Below, piece by piece: positions 1 to 8,348 of a stretch of DNA of 45,124 nt. The position numbers and the translations under genes are program-made. The stretch lies in the NCBI GenBank assembly GCA_047921175.1, contig JBLRWQ010000016.1, forward strand, positions 1 through 45,124, given 5' to 3'. The notes under the pieces are model-generated. The model was given only the letters and a program-made list of their open reading frames with translations. It searched no databases and had not been told where the DNA came from. Every line of letters starts with the position of its first letter. Positions within the stretch are counted from its first letter, which is position 1. The stretch comes from T1Sed10-7 sp047921175. Its GTDB lineage: Bacteria > Actinomycetota > Nitriliruptoria > Nitriliruptorales > Nitriliruptoraceae.

Positions 1-1
1 G

Positions 2-1399
2 GTCGACGAGTCGATGCTGACCGGCGAGTCGATGCCGATCGACAAGCGGCCCGGCGACCGGGTCGCCGGCGCCACGATCAACACCAGCGGGGTCCTGACC
101 GTCCGTGCCACCGCGGTCGGTGCGGACACCGCGCTGTCACAGATCGTCCGGCTCGTGCAGGACGCCCAGCGGGGCAAGGCACCGGTGCAGCGGCTCGCCG
201 ACCGGATCTCCGCGGTGTTCGTCCCCGTGGTGATGGTCATCGCGCTGGCAACCTTCGCCTGGTGGGCGTTGGTCGTCGGCGACCCCCTGGCCGGGCTGAC
301 CACCGCCGTGGCCGTGCTCATCATCGCCTGCCCCTGCGCGCTCGGGCTCGCCACCCCGATCGCGATCATGGTCGGCACCGGCCGCGGCGCCGAGCTCGGG
401 GTGCTCATCAAGCAGATCGAGACGCTCGAACGCACCCGCCACATCACCACCGTGGTGTTCGACAAGACCGGCACGCTGACCCAGGGGCGGATGGCGCTGA
501 CCGATGTCGCCACCGCCGAGGACATCGACGCCGACGACCTGTTGCGCCGTGCCGGCGCGGTCGAGGCCGACAGCGAGCACCCCATCGGCCAGGCCATCGC
601 GCTCGCCGCGCGCGAACGGAGCGGTGACCTCCCGGCCGTCACCGGCTTCGAGGCGCTCGCCGGCGAGGGCGTGCGTGCGCAGGTCGAGGGGACGACCGTG
701 TGGGTGGGCCGGCGCAGCCTGCTCACCGGCCAGACCCTGACGCTCGACGCGCGCCTCGAGGCAGAAGCCGTCGAGCACGAGGAGGCGGGACGGACCGCGG
801 TGTTCGTCGCCTGGGACGGCGCGGCCCGTGGTGTGCTCGCCGTCGCCGACCAGCTCAAGGACGACGCCGCCGAGGTCGTTGCCAAGCTGACCTCCATGGG
901 GCTGACCGTCGCCATGCTGACCGGCGACAACCGCCGCACCGCGACCGCGATCGCCGCCCAGGCCGGCATCGACCGGGTCCTCGCCGAGGTCTACCCCGGT
1001 GACAAGCGCGGCGAGATCGAACGGCTCCAGCAGGCCGGCGAGGTCGTCGCCATGGTCGGTGACGGCGTCAACGACGCGCCCGCGCTGGTCCAGGCCGACC
1101 TCGGCATCGCGATCGGCACCGGCACCGACGTCGCGATCGAGTCCAGCGACCTCACCCTCATGCGCGGCGACCTGCCCGGGGTCCCACTCGCGATCAACCT
1201 CTCCCGCAGCACCTACCGGGTCATCCTGCAGAACCTCGCCTGGGCGTTCGGCTACAACGTCGCCGCCATCCCGCTCGCCGCCGTCGGGCTGCTCAACCCC
1301 ATGATCGCTGGCGCAGCCATGGCCTTCTCCAGCATCAGCGTCGTCCTCAACGCCCTCCGCCTGCGCCGCTTCGGACGCGACCTCACCCGGGTGGCCTGA
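2..1399 (+). CDS. copA: Copper-exporting P1B-type ATPase, 3' part
   Basis: Partial: the frame is already open at the first base. It holds the last ~465 residues of a Cu+-translocating P-type ATPase, which moves cytosolic Cu+ across the inner membrane using ATP. Seen in order: the actuator TGES loop near base 30; the metal-binding CPC of the sixth membrane helix (codons at 329-337); the phosphorylation motif DKTGTLT (Asp codon at 461); the HP motif (SEHPIGQA) of the nucleotide-binding domain; GDGVNDAPAL; and two last helices carrying YN and MAFSS. CPC plus YN plus MxxSS is the signature of the P1B-1 (Cu+/Ag+) subgroup, so copper specificity is fairly firm. The N-terminal metal-binding domain and first helices lie outside the window. 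The genes that follow (CYCGC protein, two-component system, multicopper oxidase) fit a copper resistance island. Confidence 0.93.
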   Translation, partial: VDESMLTGESMPIDKRPGDRVAGATINTSGVLTVRATAVGADTALSQIVRLVQDAQRGKAPVQRLADRISAVFVPVVMVIALATFAWWALVVGDPLAGLTTAVAVLIIACPCALGLATPIAIMVGTGRGAELGVLIKQIETLERTRHITTVVFDKTGTLTQGRMALTDVATAEDIDADDLLRRAGAVEADSEHPIGQAIALAARERSGDLPAVTGFEALAGEGVRAQVEGTTVWVGRRSLLTGQTLTLDARLEAEAVEHEEAGRTAVFVAWDGAARGVLAVADQLKDDAAEVVAKLTSMGLTVAMLTGDNRRTATAIAAQAGIDRVLAEVYPGDKRGEIERLQQAGEVVAMVGDGVNDAPALVQADLGIAIGTGTDVAIESSDLTLMRGDLPGVPLAINLSRSTYRVILQNLAWAFGYNVAAIPLAAVGLLNPMIAGAAMAFSSISVVLNALRLRRFGRDLTRVA

Positions 1400-1567
1400 G
1401 CCACGCGCGACCTCCGGACGAGCCGTCGCAACGGTTCGTCCTCGATCCACCGGACCGGATCGTGGCCACGGACGCCTTGACGTGTTCTTGATGCGACCTT
1501 GTCGGGGTGCGTACCTGCTGTCGTCACCATCCGATCGTCAGCGGTGGTTGCCTGCAGGGGAGCGACG

Positions 1568-2029
1568 GTGGAGATCGAGTCCGGTCGTAGCGGAGAGCGC
1601 CCGTGGTGGGCGCTGGTCATCTCGGTCGCGGGGATGGCCGTCGCTCTCTGGCTCGTCGTCGGGCCCATGACCTCGGGGGAGGCGCCCGGGCACGAGGCCA
1701 CGCCGATGCTGCAGGTCTCGCCCGCTGGTGAGGTCGAGCTGGCCTCGCTTCCGACCGAGCATCAGGTGCTGTACGAGGCGGCGGCAGCTGACCGTGAGGC
1801 GTTCACCGCGGTGCGCTGCTACTGCGGCTGCGAGGACTTCCTGGGCCACCGTCATCTGCTGGACTGCTTCGAGCGGCCGGAGGGCGGGTGGGAGCGGCAC
1901 GCCACCGGCTGCGCGGTCTGTCTCGCCGAAGCGGAGGAGGTCGTCGAGCAGCGTGCGGCCGGGACCCCGCTGGACGAGATCGTCCGCCGGATCGACAACC
2001 GCTACGGCCAGATCACCGCCACGACCTGA
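1568..2029 (+). CDS. CYCGC-motif membrane-anchored protein
   Basis: 153 residues. A GTG start at 1568 was chosen because AGGGGAG lies five bases upstream; an upstream in-frame ATG at 1499 has no such site and would add a non-hydrophobic leader. One membrane helix at residues ~14-34 would place the rest outside the cytosol. The core has the spaced cysteines C84-x-C86-x-C88 (RCYCGC), C100, and C115-x2-C118, which resembles the PCYCGC-motif family of short secreted or lipid-anchored proteins. The cysteine cluster suggests metal (copper) binding, an inference supported by its place between copA and a copper-type regulator pair. No lipobox is seen, so it is more likely held by its helix. Confidence 0.75.
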   Translation: MEIESGRSGERPWWALVISVAGMAVALWLVVGPMTSGEAPGHEATPMLQVSPAGEVELASLPTEHQVLYEAAAADREAFTAVRCYCGCEDFLGHRHLLDCFERPEGGWERHATGCAVCLAEAEEVVEQRAAGTPLDEIVRRIDNRYGQITATT

Positions 2030-2061
2030 GTCGCGAGCCCGGCTCGCACGGAGGCCTCATC

Positions 2062-2646
2062 ATGACCCGCACACACAGCAGGACGGGCACCCACCAGCAC
2101 CGTCCCACCGCACAGCTGCCACGCCTGGCCGCGATCCTCGGCGTCGTCGCACTCGCCGTGGTCGTCGCCGTCTCGGCGACCTCCGGCGCCGGCACGGCGA
2201 CGGTCGCCGCGACCGACCCCTCGCTGCCCAACCCCATGGGTGGTCCGGCGCTGCCTGCACCGGGGACGGTTGCCGGCGAGGTCGACCTCGCCGGCCTGGT
2301 GATCGCCGACACCGAGGTGGCGATGGGCGACATCGCGCTGGGGGTCACCTACGTGCCCGCTTGGGAGGTCACCAACCCCACCACGAGCGAGCTGTCGTTC
2401 ACGGCAGGCCAGCCGCAGGTGCTGGAGGGCTGCTGCCCCGGGCCGGTCTACGTCGATGGTGAGCTGACCCAGGCGGGCCAGACGTTGACGGTGCCGGCGG
2501 GCGGTTCGGTGCTGGTGCAGTTCCCGCTCCAGATGCATCCCGGCATGGACGGCCCCCACCACCTCGCCATCCCGTTGCAGGTGGGCAGCGAGCAGGCCGC
2601 GCTGCAGGTGACCGGGGACTTCACGGCCAGCGTCACCGCCGGCTGA
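2062..2646 (+). CDS. Secreted Met/His-containing protein with CCPGP motif
   Basis: 194 residues, ATG preceded by GGAGG. A basic N-terminus, then a hydrophobic stretch at ~21-42, look like a signal peptide or anchor. The exported part is beta-rich and contains a vicinal Cys pair (C124-C125, in GCCPGP) and a MHPGMDGPHH segment rich in Met and His, both plausible Cu+ ligands. The layout (a strand ending in a Cys motif, then an AGQTLTVPAGG turn and a valine-rich strand) resembles immunoglobulin-like DUF1573 domains, but I do not recognise the family with confidence. It lies 32 bases after the CYCGC gene and probably in the same transcript. A role in holding or delivering extracytoplasmic copper is inference. 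Confidence 0.7.
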   Translation: MTRTHSRTGTHQHRPTAQLPRLAAILGVVALAVVVAVSATSGAGTATVAATDPSLPNPMGGPALPAPGTVAGEVDLAGLVIADTEVAMGDIALGVTYVPAWEVTNPTTSELSFTAGQPQVLEGCCPGPVYVDGELTQAGQTLTVPAGGSVLVQFPLQMHPGMDGPHHLAIPLQVGSEQAALQVTGDFTASVTAG

Positions 2647-2682
2647 CGGCCGGCGCGAGCGGGCCGTTGTGAGGAGGACGGC

Positions 2683-2916
2683 ATGATGTGGACCATGGCA
2701 CCGTGGTGGCACTGGGTGGGGATGGCCTCCTTCTGGGCGGTGCTGGTGCTGGTCGCGGTCTGGGCCACCGGACGCATCGTCCCTGCCGGTGGTGCGGCGC
2801 AGCCTGCTGCCCGCGCGCTCCTCGACCTGCGGCTCGCCCGGGGGCAGATCGATGTCGCCGAGTACCGTCGGCTCCGACAGGAGCTCTCCACCGCCGGGCA
2901 GGACCAGGGACCATGA
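2683..2916 (+). CDS. Small SHOCT-domain membrane protein
   Basis: 77 residues, ATG with GAGGAGG seven bases upstream. One membrane helix at ~10-30 after a Trp-rich start, then a C-terminal SHOCT (short C-terminal domain) motif: a ~25-residue helical hairpin of the pattern LLDLRLARGxIDxAEYxRLRxEL. SHOCT segments are thought to mediate oligomerisation or tethering; no catalytic role is known. The stop overlaps the response regulator start (ATGA), so the two are translationally coupled. A second SHOCT protein lies in front of the multicopper oxidase at 6508, so this island carries two. Confidence 0.8.
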   Translation: MMWTMAPWWHWVGMASFWAVLVLVAVWATGRIVPAGGAAQPAARALLDLRLARGQIDVAEYRRLRQELSTAGQDQGP

Positions 2917-3605
2917 CCCCTCCGATCACGGTCGTCGTCGTCGACGACGAACGTCCCCTGGTCGATCTCCTCGGCCGCTACCTGCGCCGTGAGGGCTACG
3001 AGGTCCACGCCGCCTACGACGGTGCGGAAGCACTGGAGGTGATCGGCAGGGTCCACCCGGACGTGATCGTGCTGGATCTCATGCTGCCGGGGATCGATGG
3101 GCTCGAGGTCGCCCGTCGGGTCCGGGAGGACGCCGACCCGTACATCGTGATGCTCACCGCCCGGACCGAGGAGGTCGACCGGATCGTGGGGCTGCGGGTC
3201 GGTGCCGACGATTACGTGACCAAGCCGTTCTCCCCCAACGAACTGGTGGCTCGCATCCAGGCGATGCTCCGCCGCCCGCGCAGGACGGCCCCAGTGGCTG
3301 ACGAGGTGCGACGCTTCGGGGAGCTCGAGATCGATGCGGCGGCTCGTGAGGTCCGCCTCTCGGGTGCCCTGGTCGAGCTGACCCGCCTGGAGTTCGACCT
3401 CCTCGACACGCTCAGTGCGCAACCTCGGGTGGTGTTCTCCAAGGAGCAGTTGCTCGACCACGTGTGGGGCTCAGCGGCCTACCGTGACGATCACGTCGTG
3501 GCCGTGCACATCGCCAACCTGCGTCGCAAACTGGGTGATACCAGCGACGAGCCCCGCTTCATCCGCACCGTCCGGGGCGTCGGCTACCGCATGGTCGACG
3601 CATGA
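2913..3605 (+). CDS. OmpR-family response regulator (likely copper-responsive)
   Basis: 230 residues. Receiver domain at ~5-118 with acidic pocket D11/D12, phosphoacceptor D55 (VLDLMLPG), T82 and K104 (VTKPF); then an OmpR/PhoB winged helix at ~132-228, including the ELTRLEFDLL helix and the RTVRGVGYRM wing. It should bind promoter DNA when phosphorylated by the kinase encoded next. The start overlaps the SHOCT stop by four bases, and the stop overlaps the kinase ATG (ATGA), so three genes form one translationally coupled unit. Copper as the signal is inferred from the neighbours (copA, multicopper oxidase) and resembles CopR/CusR systems, but the receiver itself carries no metal signature. 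Confidence 0.92.
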   Translation: MTPPITVVVVDDERPLVDLLGRYLRREGYEVHAAYDGAEALEVIGRVHPDVIVLDLMLPGIDGLEVARRVREDADPYIVMLTARTEEVDRIVGLRVGADDYVTKPFSPNELVARIQAMLRRPRRTAPVADEVRRFGELEIDAAAREVRLSGALVELTRLEFDLLDTLSAQPRVVFSKEQLLDHVWGSAAYRDDHVVAVHIANLRRKLGDTSDEPRFIRTVRGVGYRMVDA

Positions 3606-4711
3606 CCGCACGTGCCCCGGGGCGGCGTCTGGTCCGACGGTTGTTCGTCGGCCAGCTCCTGGTCATCCTCGTCGGTGCCGGCACGCTGGGGGCGGTCGCG
3701 TTCCTCGTCGCTCCGCCGATCTTCCACGACCACATCAACCGTGCGATCGGACCGGTCTCCGACGTCGTCGGCCACCATCTCGATCGCGCACTGTCCGAGA
3801 CGCTCCTGCTGGCACTCACCATCGGCATCCTGGTGGCCGCCGCGGGGGCCACCGGGGTGTCCTGGCTGCTCGCCAGCAGGATCGCGAGGCCGGTCGAGGA
3901 GTTGTCACGTACCGCGGATGCGCTGGCTGCGGGACGCCTCGGCGAACGTGCCCCGCACCCGGTCGCTGAGGACGAGCTCGCCGACCTGACCGACGCGTTC
4001 AACGGCATGGCCGATGCCCTCGAACGCACCGACGCGGCCCGCCGGCGGCTGCTGGCCGATCTCGCCCACGAGCTCCGCACCCCGCTGGCGACCATCGAGG
4101 CCTACCACGAGGGCCTGGCTGACGGCATCGTCGAGGCCGACGGCGACACCCTCTCCACACTCCAGGACGCGACCGCGAGGCTCCAACGGCTCGTCGAGGA
4201 CATCTCGCTCGTGTCCCGAGCTGAGGAAGGCCAGCTCCGCTACGACCTGCACCCGCTCGACCTCGCCGAACTCGTGCAGGGATCGGTCGATGCGGTCGCA
4301 CCCGCGGCGCATGAACGACTGCAGCTCGAGGTGCGGCTCCCGCAGGCGCCAGTGATGATCAACGGTGATCGCGACCGGCTCGCCCAGGTCCTCGCCAACC
4401 TGCTCAACAACGCGCTCGAACACACCCCCGACGGCGGGACGGTCACCGCCTCGCTGACGGCCACCGACCACGAAGCGGTGCTCACCATCACCGACACCGG
4501 GGCCGGGATCGCACCGGAGCACCTGGAGCACATCTTCGAGCGCTTCTTCCGCGCCGACCCCGCGCGACGCCACGTCGCCGGTAGCGGTATCGGCCTGACC
4601 ATCAGCCGAGCGATCGTGCATGGTCACGGCGGCGAGATCACCGCCCACAGCGACGGGACCGGCCGCGGCTCCACCTTCACCGTCCGGCTCCCCGCCGCAC
4701 CTCGAGGATGA
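3602..4711 (+). CDS. Sensor histidine kinase, partner of the regulator
   Basis: 369 residues. Two membrane helices (~12-39 and ~67-92) flank a very short sensor loop of about 28 residues; HAMP domain at ~90-143; HisKA with H156 (DLAHELRTPL); HATPase_c with N box (NLLNNALEH, N270), G1 DTGAGI (298-303) and G2 GSGIGL (327-332). It therefore looks fully active as a BaeS/CusS-type kinase. The extracytoplasmic loop holds only two adjacent-region histidines (FHDH) and no Met cluster, so direct copper sensing through a large periplasmic domain is unlikely; the short loop or the membrane would have to do it. It overlaps the regulator gene by four bases. Confidence 0.92.
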   Translation: MTARAPGRRLVRRLFVGQLLVILVGAGTLGAVAFLVAPPIFHDHINRAIGPVSDVVGHHLDRALSETLLLALTIGILVAAAGATGVSWLLASRIARPVEELSRTADALAAGRLGERAPHPVAEDELADLTDAFNGMADALERTDAARRRLLADLAHELRTPLATIEAYHEGLADGIVEADGDTLSTLQDATARLQRLVEDISLVSRAEEGQLRYDLHPLDLAELVQGSVDAVAPAAHERLQLEVRLPQAPVMINGDRDRLAQVLANLLNNALEHTPDGGTVTASLTATDHEAVLTITDTGAGIAPEHLEHIFERFFRADPARRHVAGSGIGLTISRAIVHGHGGEITAHSDGTGRGSTFTVRLPAAPRG

Positions 4712-5038
4712 CCGACGACCGGGCATCGGCGTGTGGCCTCCGCCGACCCTGAGCACGAAGACCACCACGTCCCTCCGCGAGGCCATGCGGTCGATGGCCA
4801 GCCTGCTGCACGCCGGTGTCGATCGGCATCAACCCGGCGAACGAGCGGCGGTGCCTCGAGGGTGCGCGCTTCGCTCGCGGCGTTGTCACACTTCGGCTGC
4901 TCGGGGTGTCGGTCGCTGTCCATGGGCGTGCACCACGGCAGCGACGAGCCTGGCCTCGTTCGGAGACGAGGCACCGACAGGGAACATGGAGGTGAAGACC
5001 ACGGCTGCCGCCGCGCCGGGAGGGGTCCGTGCGCCCGA
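4712..5038. other. Non-coding gap between convergent units
   Basis: 327 bases between the 3' ends of the kinase gene (plus) and the oxidase gene (minus). Frames here have no family resemblance. The only clear structure is the short hairpin listed at 4953-4972. Confidence 0.5.
4953..4972. terminator. Possible bidirectional terminator hairpin
   Basis: Perfect 7-bp inverted repeat GCCTCGT / ACGAGGC with a 6-base loop, between two convergent genes. There is no U tract on either side, as is common in high-GC actinobacteria, so this is suggestive only. Confidence 0.3.
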
Positions 5039-6508
5039 TCACCGGGCGAGGACGGTGGCCATCATGCCGCGGTCCTCGTGATCGAGGATGTGGCAGTGGT
5101 AGACGGTCTTGCCGGGGAAGTCCTCGAACGGGACACGCACCGTGACCTGACCGCCGGCAGGGACGTTGACGACGTCGAGCCAGAGCGGGTCGGTCGCAGG
5201 CTGCCCGTCGGGATCGAGCAGCTGCATCGGCCACACATGCAGGTGGAAGGGGTGGTCCATCGGGCTGTCGTTACCGATCGTCCACTCCTCGACGGTGCCG
5301 AGCTCCACCTCCTGGTCGATGCGGTCGGCGTCGAACTCCAAGCCGTCGATGGTGAAGGTCATCGGGCCACCTCCGCGGCCCATCATCCCGCCCATGCCCA
5401 TCTCGAAGGTGATCGTCCTGCGCCGGACGACCTCGGCATGACGCAGGTCGCGCAGGCCGGGTGCTGCCGGGATCGCGGCTCGATCGGCCTGATCACCGGC
5501 GGTCACGCGCAGCCGCGCCAGGCTGACCGGTCCCTCCCCGCCTTGCCGGGGGCCGCCGTTCATCATCCCGCCCATCATGCCACCACGCTCGACCGGGAGG
5601 GCGGCGAGCTCACTGTCGCCTTCACGGAGATCGACGAGCAGGTCGAGTCGGTTCCCGGGCGCGAGCACGACCTGGTCCAGCGCAGCGGGCTCTGCCAGGC
5701 GCCCCTGGTCACGTCCCACGACGCTGGCGTCCTGGTCGGGCAGGCGCAGGGCGAGGTACCGCGACGCGCAAGCGTTGATGATCCGCCAGCGTTCACGTTC
5801 ACCAGCGCGTCCCTCGAGGACGGGTGCGCTCTGCCCGTTGACCAGGACCAGCTCGCCTTCGCGGCCCATCATCTGCTCCATGATGGACGGCGTGACCAGC
5901 GAACCGGTGCGATCCAGGGTGGTGTCAGCGACGACCATCACCCGTTCCCGGTCGACGTCGAGGTCGCCGGTGGGGTCCTCGACGACGATCGCGCCGTACA
6001 GGCCACCGAAGACCTGATCAGCGACGTTGCCGTGGTGGTGGGGGTGATACCAGAACACACCGGCGGGGTGGTCATCGGGCAGCCGGTACTCGTACCGCTG
6101 GGTCTGGCCCGGATCGACCGCCAGGAAGACGTTGTCCCCGTTGCCCTCTGGAGAGACGTGCAGACCGTGGACGTGGAGGTTCGTGACCTCCTCGAGGTGG
6201 TTGACCAGGTCGATCCGCAGGGTGTCGCCCGGACGCAACCGCAGCGTCGGGCCGGGAACGCCGCCGTTGTAGCCCAGGGTGTTGGCCTGACGACCGGCGA
6301 TCTCGTGGGTCCCCAGCGCGGCCTCCAGCCGGATCTCGAGCCGCCCGGCCTCGCTGCGCCGGATCTCGGGCTCGGCCCACGGCCGCCCTGCCTCGGGACC
6401 CGGCGCCGAGAGGTTGAGCTCTCGCCACAGGCCGGTGCCGCCGATCACGGTGCTGAGCAGGCCCAGCCCGCCCATCGTGAGGACGGACCGGCGGCTGATC
6501 GGCTCCAT
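5039..6508 (-). CDS. Tat-exported multicopper oxidase
   Basis: 489 residues. ATG preceded by AAGGAGG at ideal spacing. The N-terminus MEPISRRSVL plus a hydrophobic stretch to ~27 is a Tat signal, so the folded, copper-loaded enzyme is exported. Three cupredoxin domains are implied by all four copper-ligand motifs: HVH (H112, H114), HPHHH (H155, H157), HPFHLH (H419, H422, H424) and HCHILDHEDRGMM (H471, C472, H473, H477, M482). C472, H477 and M482 would form the blue type 1 site. Two Met/Gly-rich stretches (around GGMMGGMMNGG and EMGMGGMMGRGGG) recall the methionine-rich parts of CueO and PcoA, which bind or oxidise Cu+. Likely role: oxidising Cu+ to less toxic Cu2+ outside the membrane. The start overlaps the upstream SHOCT stop by one base (TGATG). 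Laccase-like activity on phenols is the alternative. Confidence 0.92.
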   Translation of the reverse strand: MEPISRRSVLTMGGLGLLSTVIGGTGLWRELNLSAPGPEAGRPWAEPEIRRSEAGRLEIRLEAALGTHEIAGRQANTLGYNGGVPGPTLRLRPGDTLRIDLVNHLEEVTNLHVHGLHVSPEGNGDNVFLAVDPGQTQRYEYRLPDDHPAGVFWYHPHHHGNVADQVFGGLYGAIVVEDPTGDLDVDRERVMVVADTTLDRTGSLVTPSIMEQMMGREGELVLVNGQSAPVLEGRAGERERWRIINACASRYLALRLPDQDASVVGRDQGRLAEPAALDQVVLAPGNRLDLLVDLREGDSELAALPVERGGMMGGMMNGGPRQGGEGPVSLARLRVTAGDQADRAAIPAAPGLRDLRHAEVVRRRTITFEMGMGGMMGRGGGPMTFTIDGLEFDADRIDQEVELGTVEEWTIGNDSPMDHPFHLHVWPMQLLDPDGQPATDPLWLDVVNVPAGGQVTVRVPFEDFPGKTVYHCHILDHEDRGMMATVLAR

Positions 6509-6741
6509 CAGTCGCCTCCTTCGAGGATGCGGCGGCGCTGCTGGTACTCCTCGGTGCTCAGGTCGCCCACGGCGTACCTCTCGTCGAGGATGCGGCGGGC
6601 GGACCTGCCTGCCTCCGACGGGGCGACCGGTGGAGCGGCCGCGGAGTCGGCGACACCACCGCCGAGGATGCGGACCACGGTGACGCCGAGGAGGGTGACT
6701 CCCACGACGAGGAGAGCGGCGTAGACGATGATCAGGGTCAT
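6508..6741 (-). CDS. Small SHOCT-domain membrane protein, upstream of oxidase
   Basis: 77 residues with one N-terminal membrane helix (~3-28), an Ala/Pro linker and a C-terminal SHOCT motif (ARRILDERYAVGDLSTEEYQQRRRIL). The length matches the SHOCT protein at 2683 but the sequences differ outside the motif. Its TGA overlaps the oxidase ATG by one base, so the oxidase is translationally coupled to it. The start site has only a weak purine-rich site upstream. Function unknown; the pairing with copper genes twice in one island is the best clue. Confidence 0.8.
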   Translation of the reverse strand: MTLIIVYAALLVVGVTLLGVTVVRILGGGVADSAAAPPVAPSEAGRSARRILDERYAVGDLSTEEYQQRRRILEGGD

Positions 6742-6961
6742 GTGTCCGGGCCTTTGGACGTCTCGCTGCGCTGTTCGCCTGGCATCTCGTCCCGACCACG
6801 TACGGCACAGGGGGCGGGATCACGTGCCACCTTGTGGTCGCTGTCCAGGCACCCGCGGGCCCTTGGGTGGACGACGCTGCTTGCGAGGACGGGACCCTGG
6901 GGCGAGGACATCTCGATCGTACGACACTGCCGTCGTAGCATGGCGGCGACCGGAGCTCAGC
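6742..6961. promoter_or_regulatory. Divergent intergenic region with small dyad
   Basis: This 220-base gap must hold the promoter of the SHOCT/oxidase unit. A 6-bp inverted repeat TACGAC-N6-GTCGTA lies at 6920-6937, followed by TAGCAT (6936-6941), which resembles a -10 for the plus-strand methyltransferase remnant. I do not recognise a CsoR or CueR operator. Confidence 0.35.
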
Positions 6962-7441
6962 GTGCCCAGCGAGCGTGGGAAGGGACCGGCCAGGATCTAC
7001 GACCGCGTCGCGCCCGTCTCCGACCTGTACTCGGGGCCGATGGAGTGGACGGGTGGGGCACGTCGCCGCCGCCGCGTGCTTGCTCGCGCGACCGGTGAGG
7101 TCTTGGAGGCCGGTGTCGGCACCGGGCTGAACCTGGAGCACTACCCACCAGGCGTCCACGTGACCCTCGACGTCGCCGACCCGGTCCAGGGCTTGCGCGA
7201 ACTCGCCCGCGTCGCGAAGCCAGCGGGCAGGGTGCTACTCCTCGAGCAGGTTCGTCCCCGAAACCGACCCCTGGGGGCGCTGGCTGATCTCGTGAGTCCC
7301 CTCGCGCGACGGCTGTTCGGCCCCGAGGTCAACCGACGCACGGAGCGCAACGTCGCGGTCGCAGGACTGGAGATCGTGACGGTACGCCGCGAGGGCGTCT
7401 GGCGGGAGATCGAAGCTCGCCCCGGCGTGGGCGAAGCGTGA
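6962..7441 (+). pseudogene. Class I methyltransferase remnant with internal deletion
   Basis: 159 codons from a GTG. Both ends match UbiE-like class I SAM-dependent methyltransferases of about 205-210 residues: the N-terminal part has IYDRVAPVSDLYSGPMEW and the SAM-binding motif I (VLEAGVGTGLNLEHYPPGV), and the C-terminal part has a DPVQGLRELARVAKPAGRVLLLEQVRPRN stretch split here as DPVQGLRELARV and AGRVLLLEQVR. The ~45-50 residues that normally lie between the two (rest of motif I, the acidic residue that binds ribose, motifs II and III) are missing at about base 7160, with the reading frame kept. The fold could not bind SAM normally, so I call it a pseudogene. It could still be transcribed from the TAGCAT element upstream. 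Confidence 0.6.
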
Positions 7442-7728
7442 CCGGTTGTCGTCGCGGTGAGGCAGGCTCCGGGACGGGTTCTCGCCACCGATCGGGCACC
7501 ACCACCTCAGGTGCAGCGGCCCGGCTGCCGGTGGCCCCGCATGACCTCGCGAACGAGGACTGGGGCGAGGACCTCCCGCCGAGCGAGCGCGTCGAGGGCG
7601 GGCGGCCGGGTAGGCCGAGCCGCAGGCTCACGGCAGCCCTGCGTAGAGCGGCTGACCCGCCCTGCGGCGCTCCTGACCCTCGATCCACCGTTCTCCTCGG
7701 GTGCGGGGCGCGTTGCTGGCTGACGGCG
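7442..7728. other. Degenerate, no gene recognised
   Basis: Open frames here have Arg/Pro/Ala-rich translations without family resemblance on either strand. Flanked by gene remnants, this is probably decayed coding DNA. Confidence 0.4.
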
Positions 7729-7824
7729 GCCGCGGCTGACGTCGGCGACACCGACCCGCAACCGGGTGATGCAGGCGTCGAGATCGCTGCTGTTGCGCTT
7801 GCCGCCGAAGGCCAGGGTCAGCTG
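7729..7824 (-). pseudogene. PTS EIIB domain fragment
   Basis: About 32 codons (LTLAFGGKRNSSDLDACITR and onward through LRVGVADVSRG) match the start of the EIIB domain of glucose/N-acetylglucosamine PTS permeases, including the phospho-cysteine motif LDACITRLR (Cys codon at 7771-7773). The rest of the ~75-residue domain and any EIIC part are absent, and the frame runs on into unrelated Arg-rich sequence. It abuts the broken end of the isomerase remnant, which points to a deletion that joined two decayed genes. Confidence 0.6.
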
Positions 7825-8292
7825 CCGGGCATGTCCTGCCACGCCTCAGGTCTCGCGTTGGCCGGGGGAGCCCGCCCCTGATCGATCGGATCCCGGGTCC
7901 CGGTGCACGGTGAGACGGTGGAGAGGCCCGGATCGGGGGGCTGGGTCGATCATCGTCACCGCTCGGTTGGTCAGGTCCTCCCGAGTGGCAGGATCGGGGT
8001 GGGCCATGTTGTCCGTGGCCGAGGGTCCCCAGAGGGAGACGTCCACCTCGTCGAACGTCCCCCGGATACCGGCCAGGTCGATGCCGCTGCGTTCCTCCGG
8101 GGTCGGCATGGTCGGCAAGCCGACCGCCGACCGGTTGAGCTGGGCACCCCCGAAGCTGTGGTCGGCGATGGTCCGGGCGAGGGCGGCGGCTGCCTGGGAC
8201 CGCCAGCTGCGGGCGAAGACACCGATGTCGGGGACCCCGGCGGCCCCACCCCGGCCGCCTCGAGCCGCCGGTGTCGGGTCGTGTGCCGCCAT
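7818..8292 (-). pseudogene. Frameshifted, truncated sugar phosphate isomerase/epimerase
   Basis: From an ATG at 8292 the frame reads like the N-terminal half of a xylose-isomerase-like TIM barrel: GVFARSW, then FGGAQLNRSAVGLPTMPTPE, then VSLWGPSATDNMAHPDP. At about 7927-7929, in a GGG run, one extra base shifts the frame; reading on in the new frame restores the family motif as LSTVSPCTGTRDPID and then ARPEAWQDM before a stop at 7818-7820. Intact members have about 270-290 residues; here only ~158 can be traced and the C-terminal half is gone. It lies 56 bases after dppF on the same strand and may once have been the last gene of that operon. Confidence 0.65.
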
Positions 8293-8348
8293 CGCAGCAT
8301 CACCGGTCTGCAGTCGTGGTGGGCACCCTGCCGACGGACCTCGACCGC

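Noticed and set aside
1477..1517. Possible promoter with TTGACG or TTGATG before the CYCGC gene
   Set aside because: No -10 of TANNNT form at proper spacing from either hexamer.
7438..7881. Plus-strand frame of 147 codons in the graveyard
   Set aside because: No family pattern, and the opposite strand shows recognisable EIIB and isomerase fragments in the same place.
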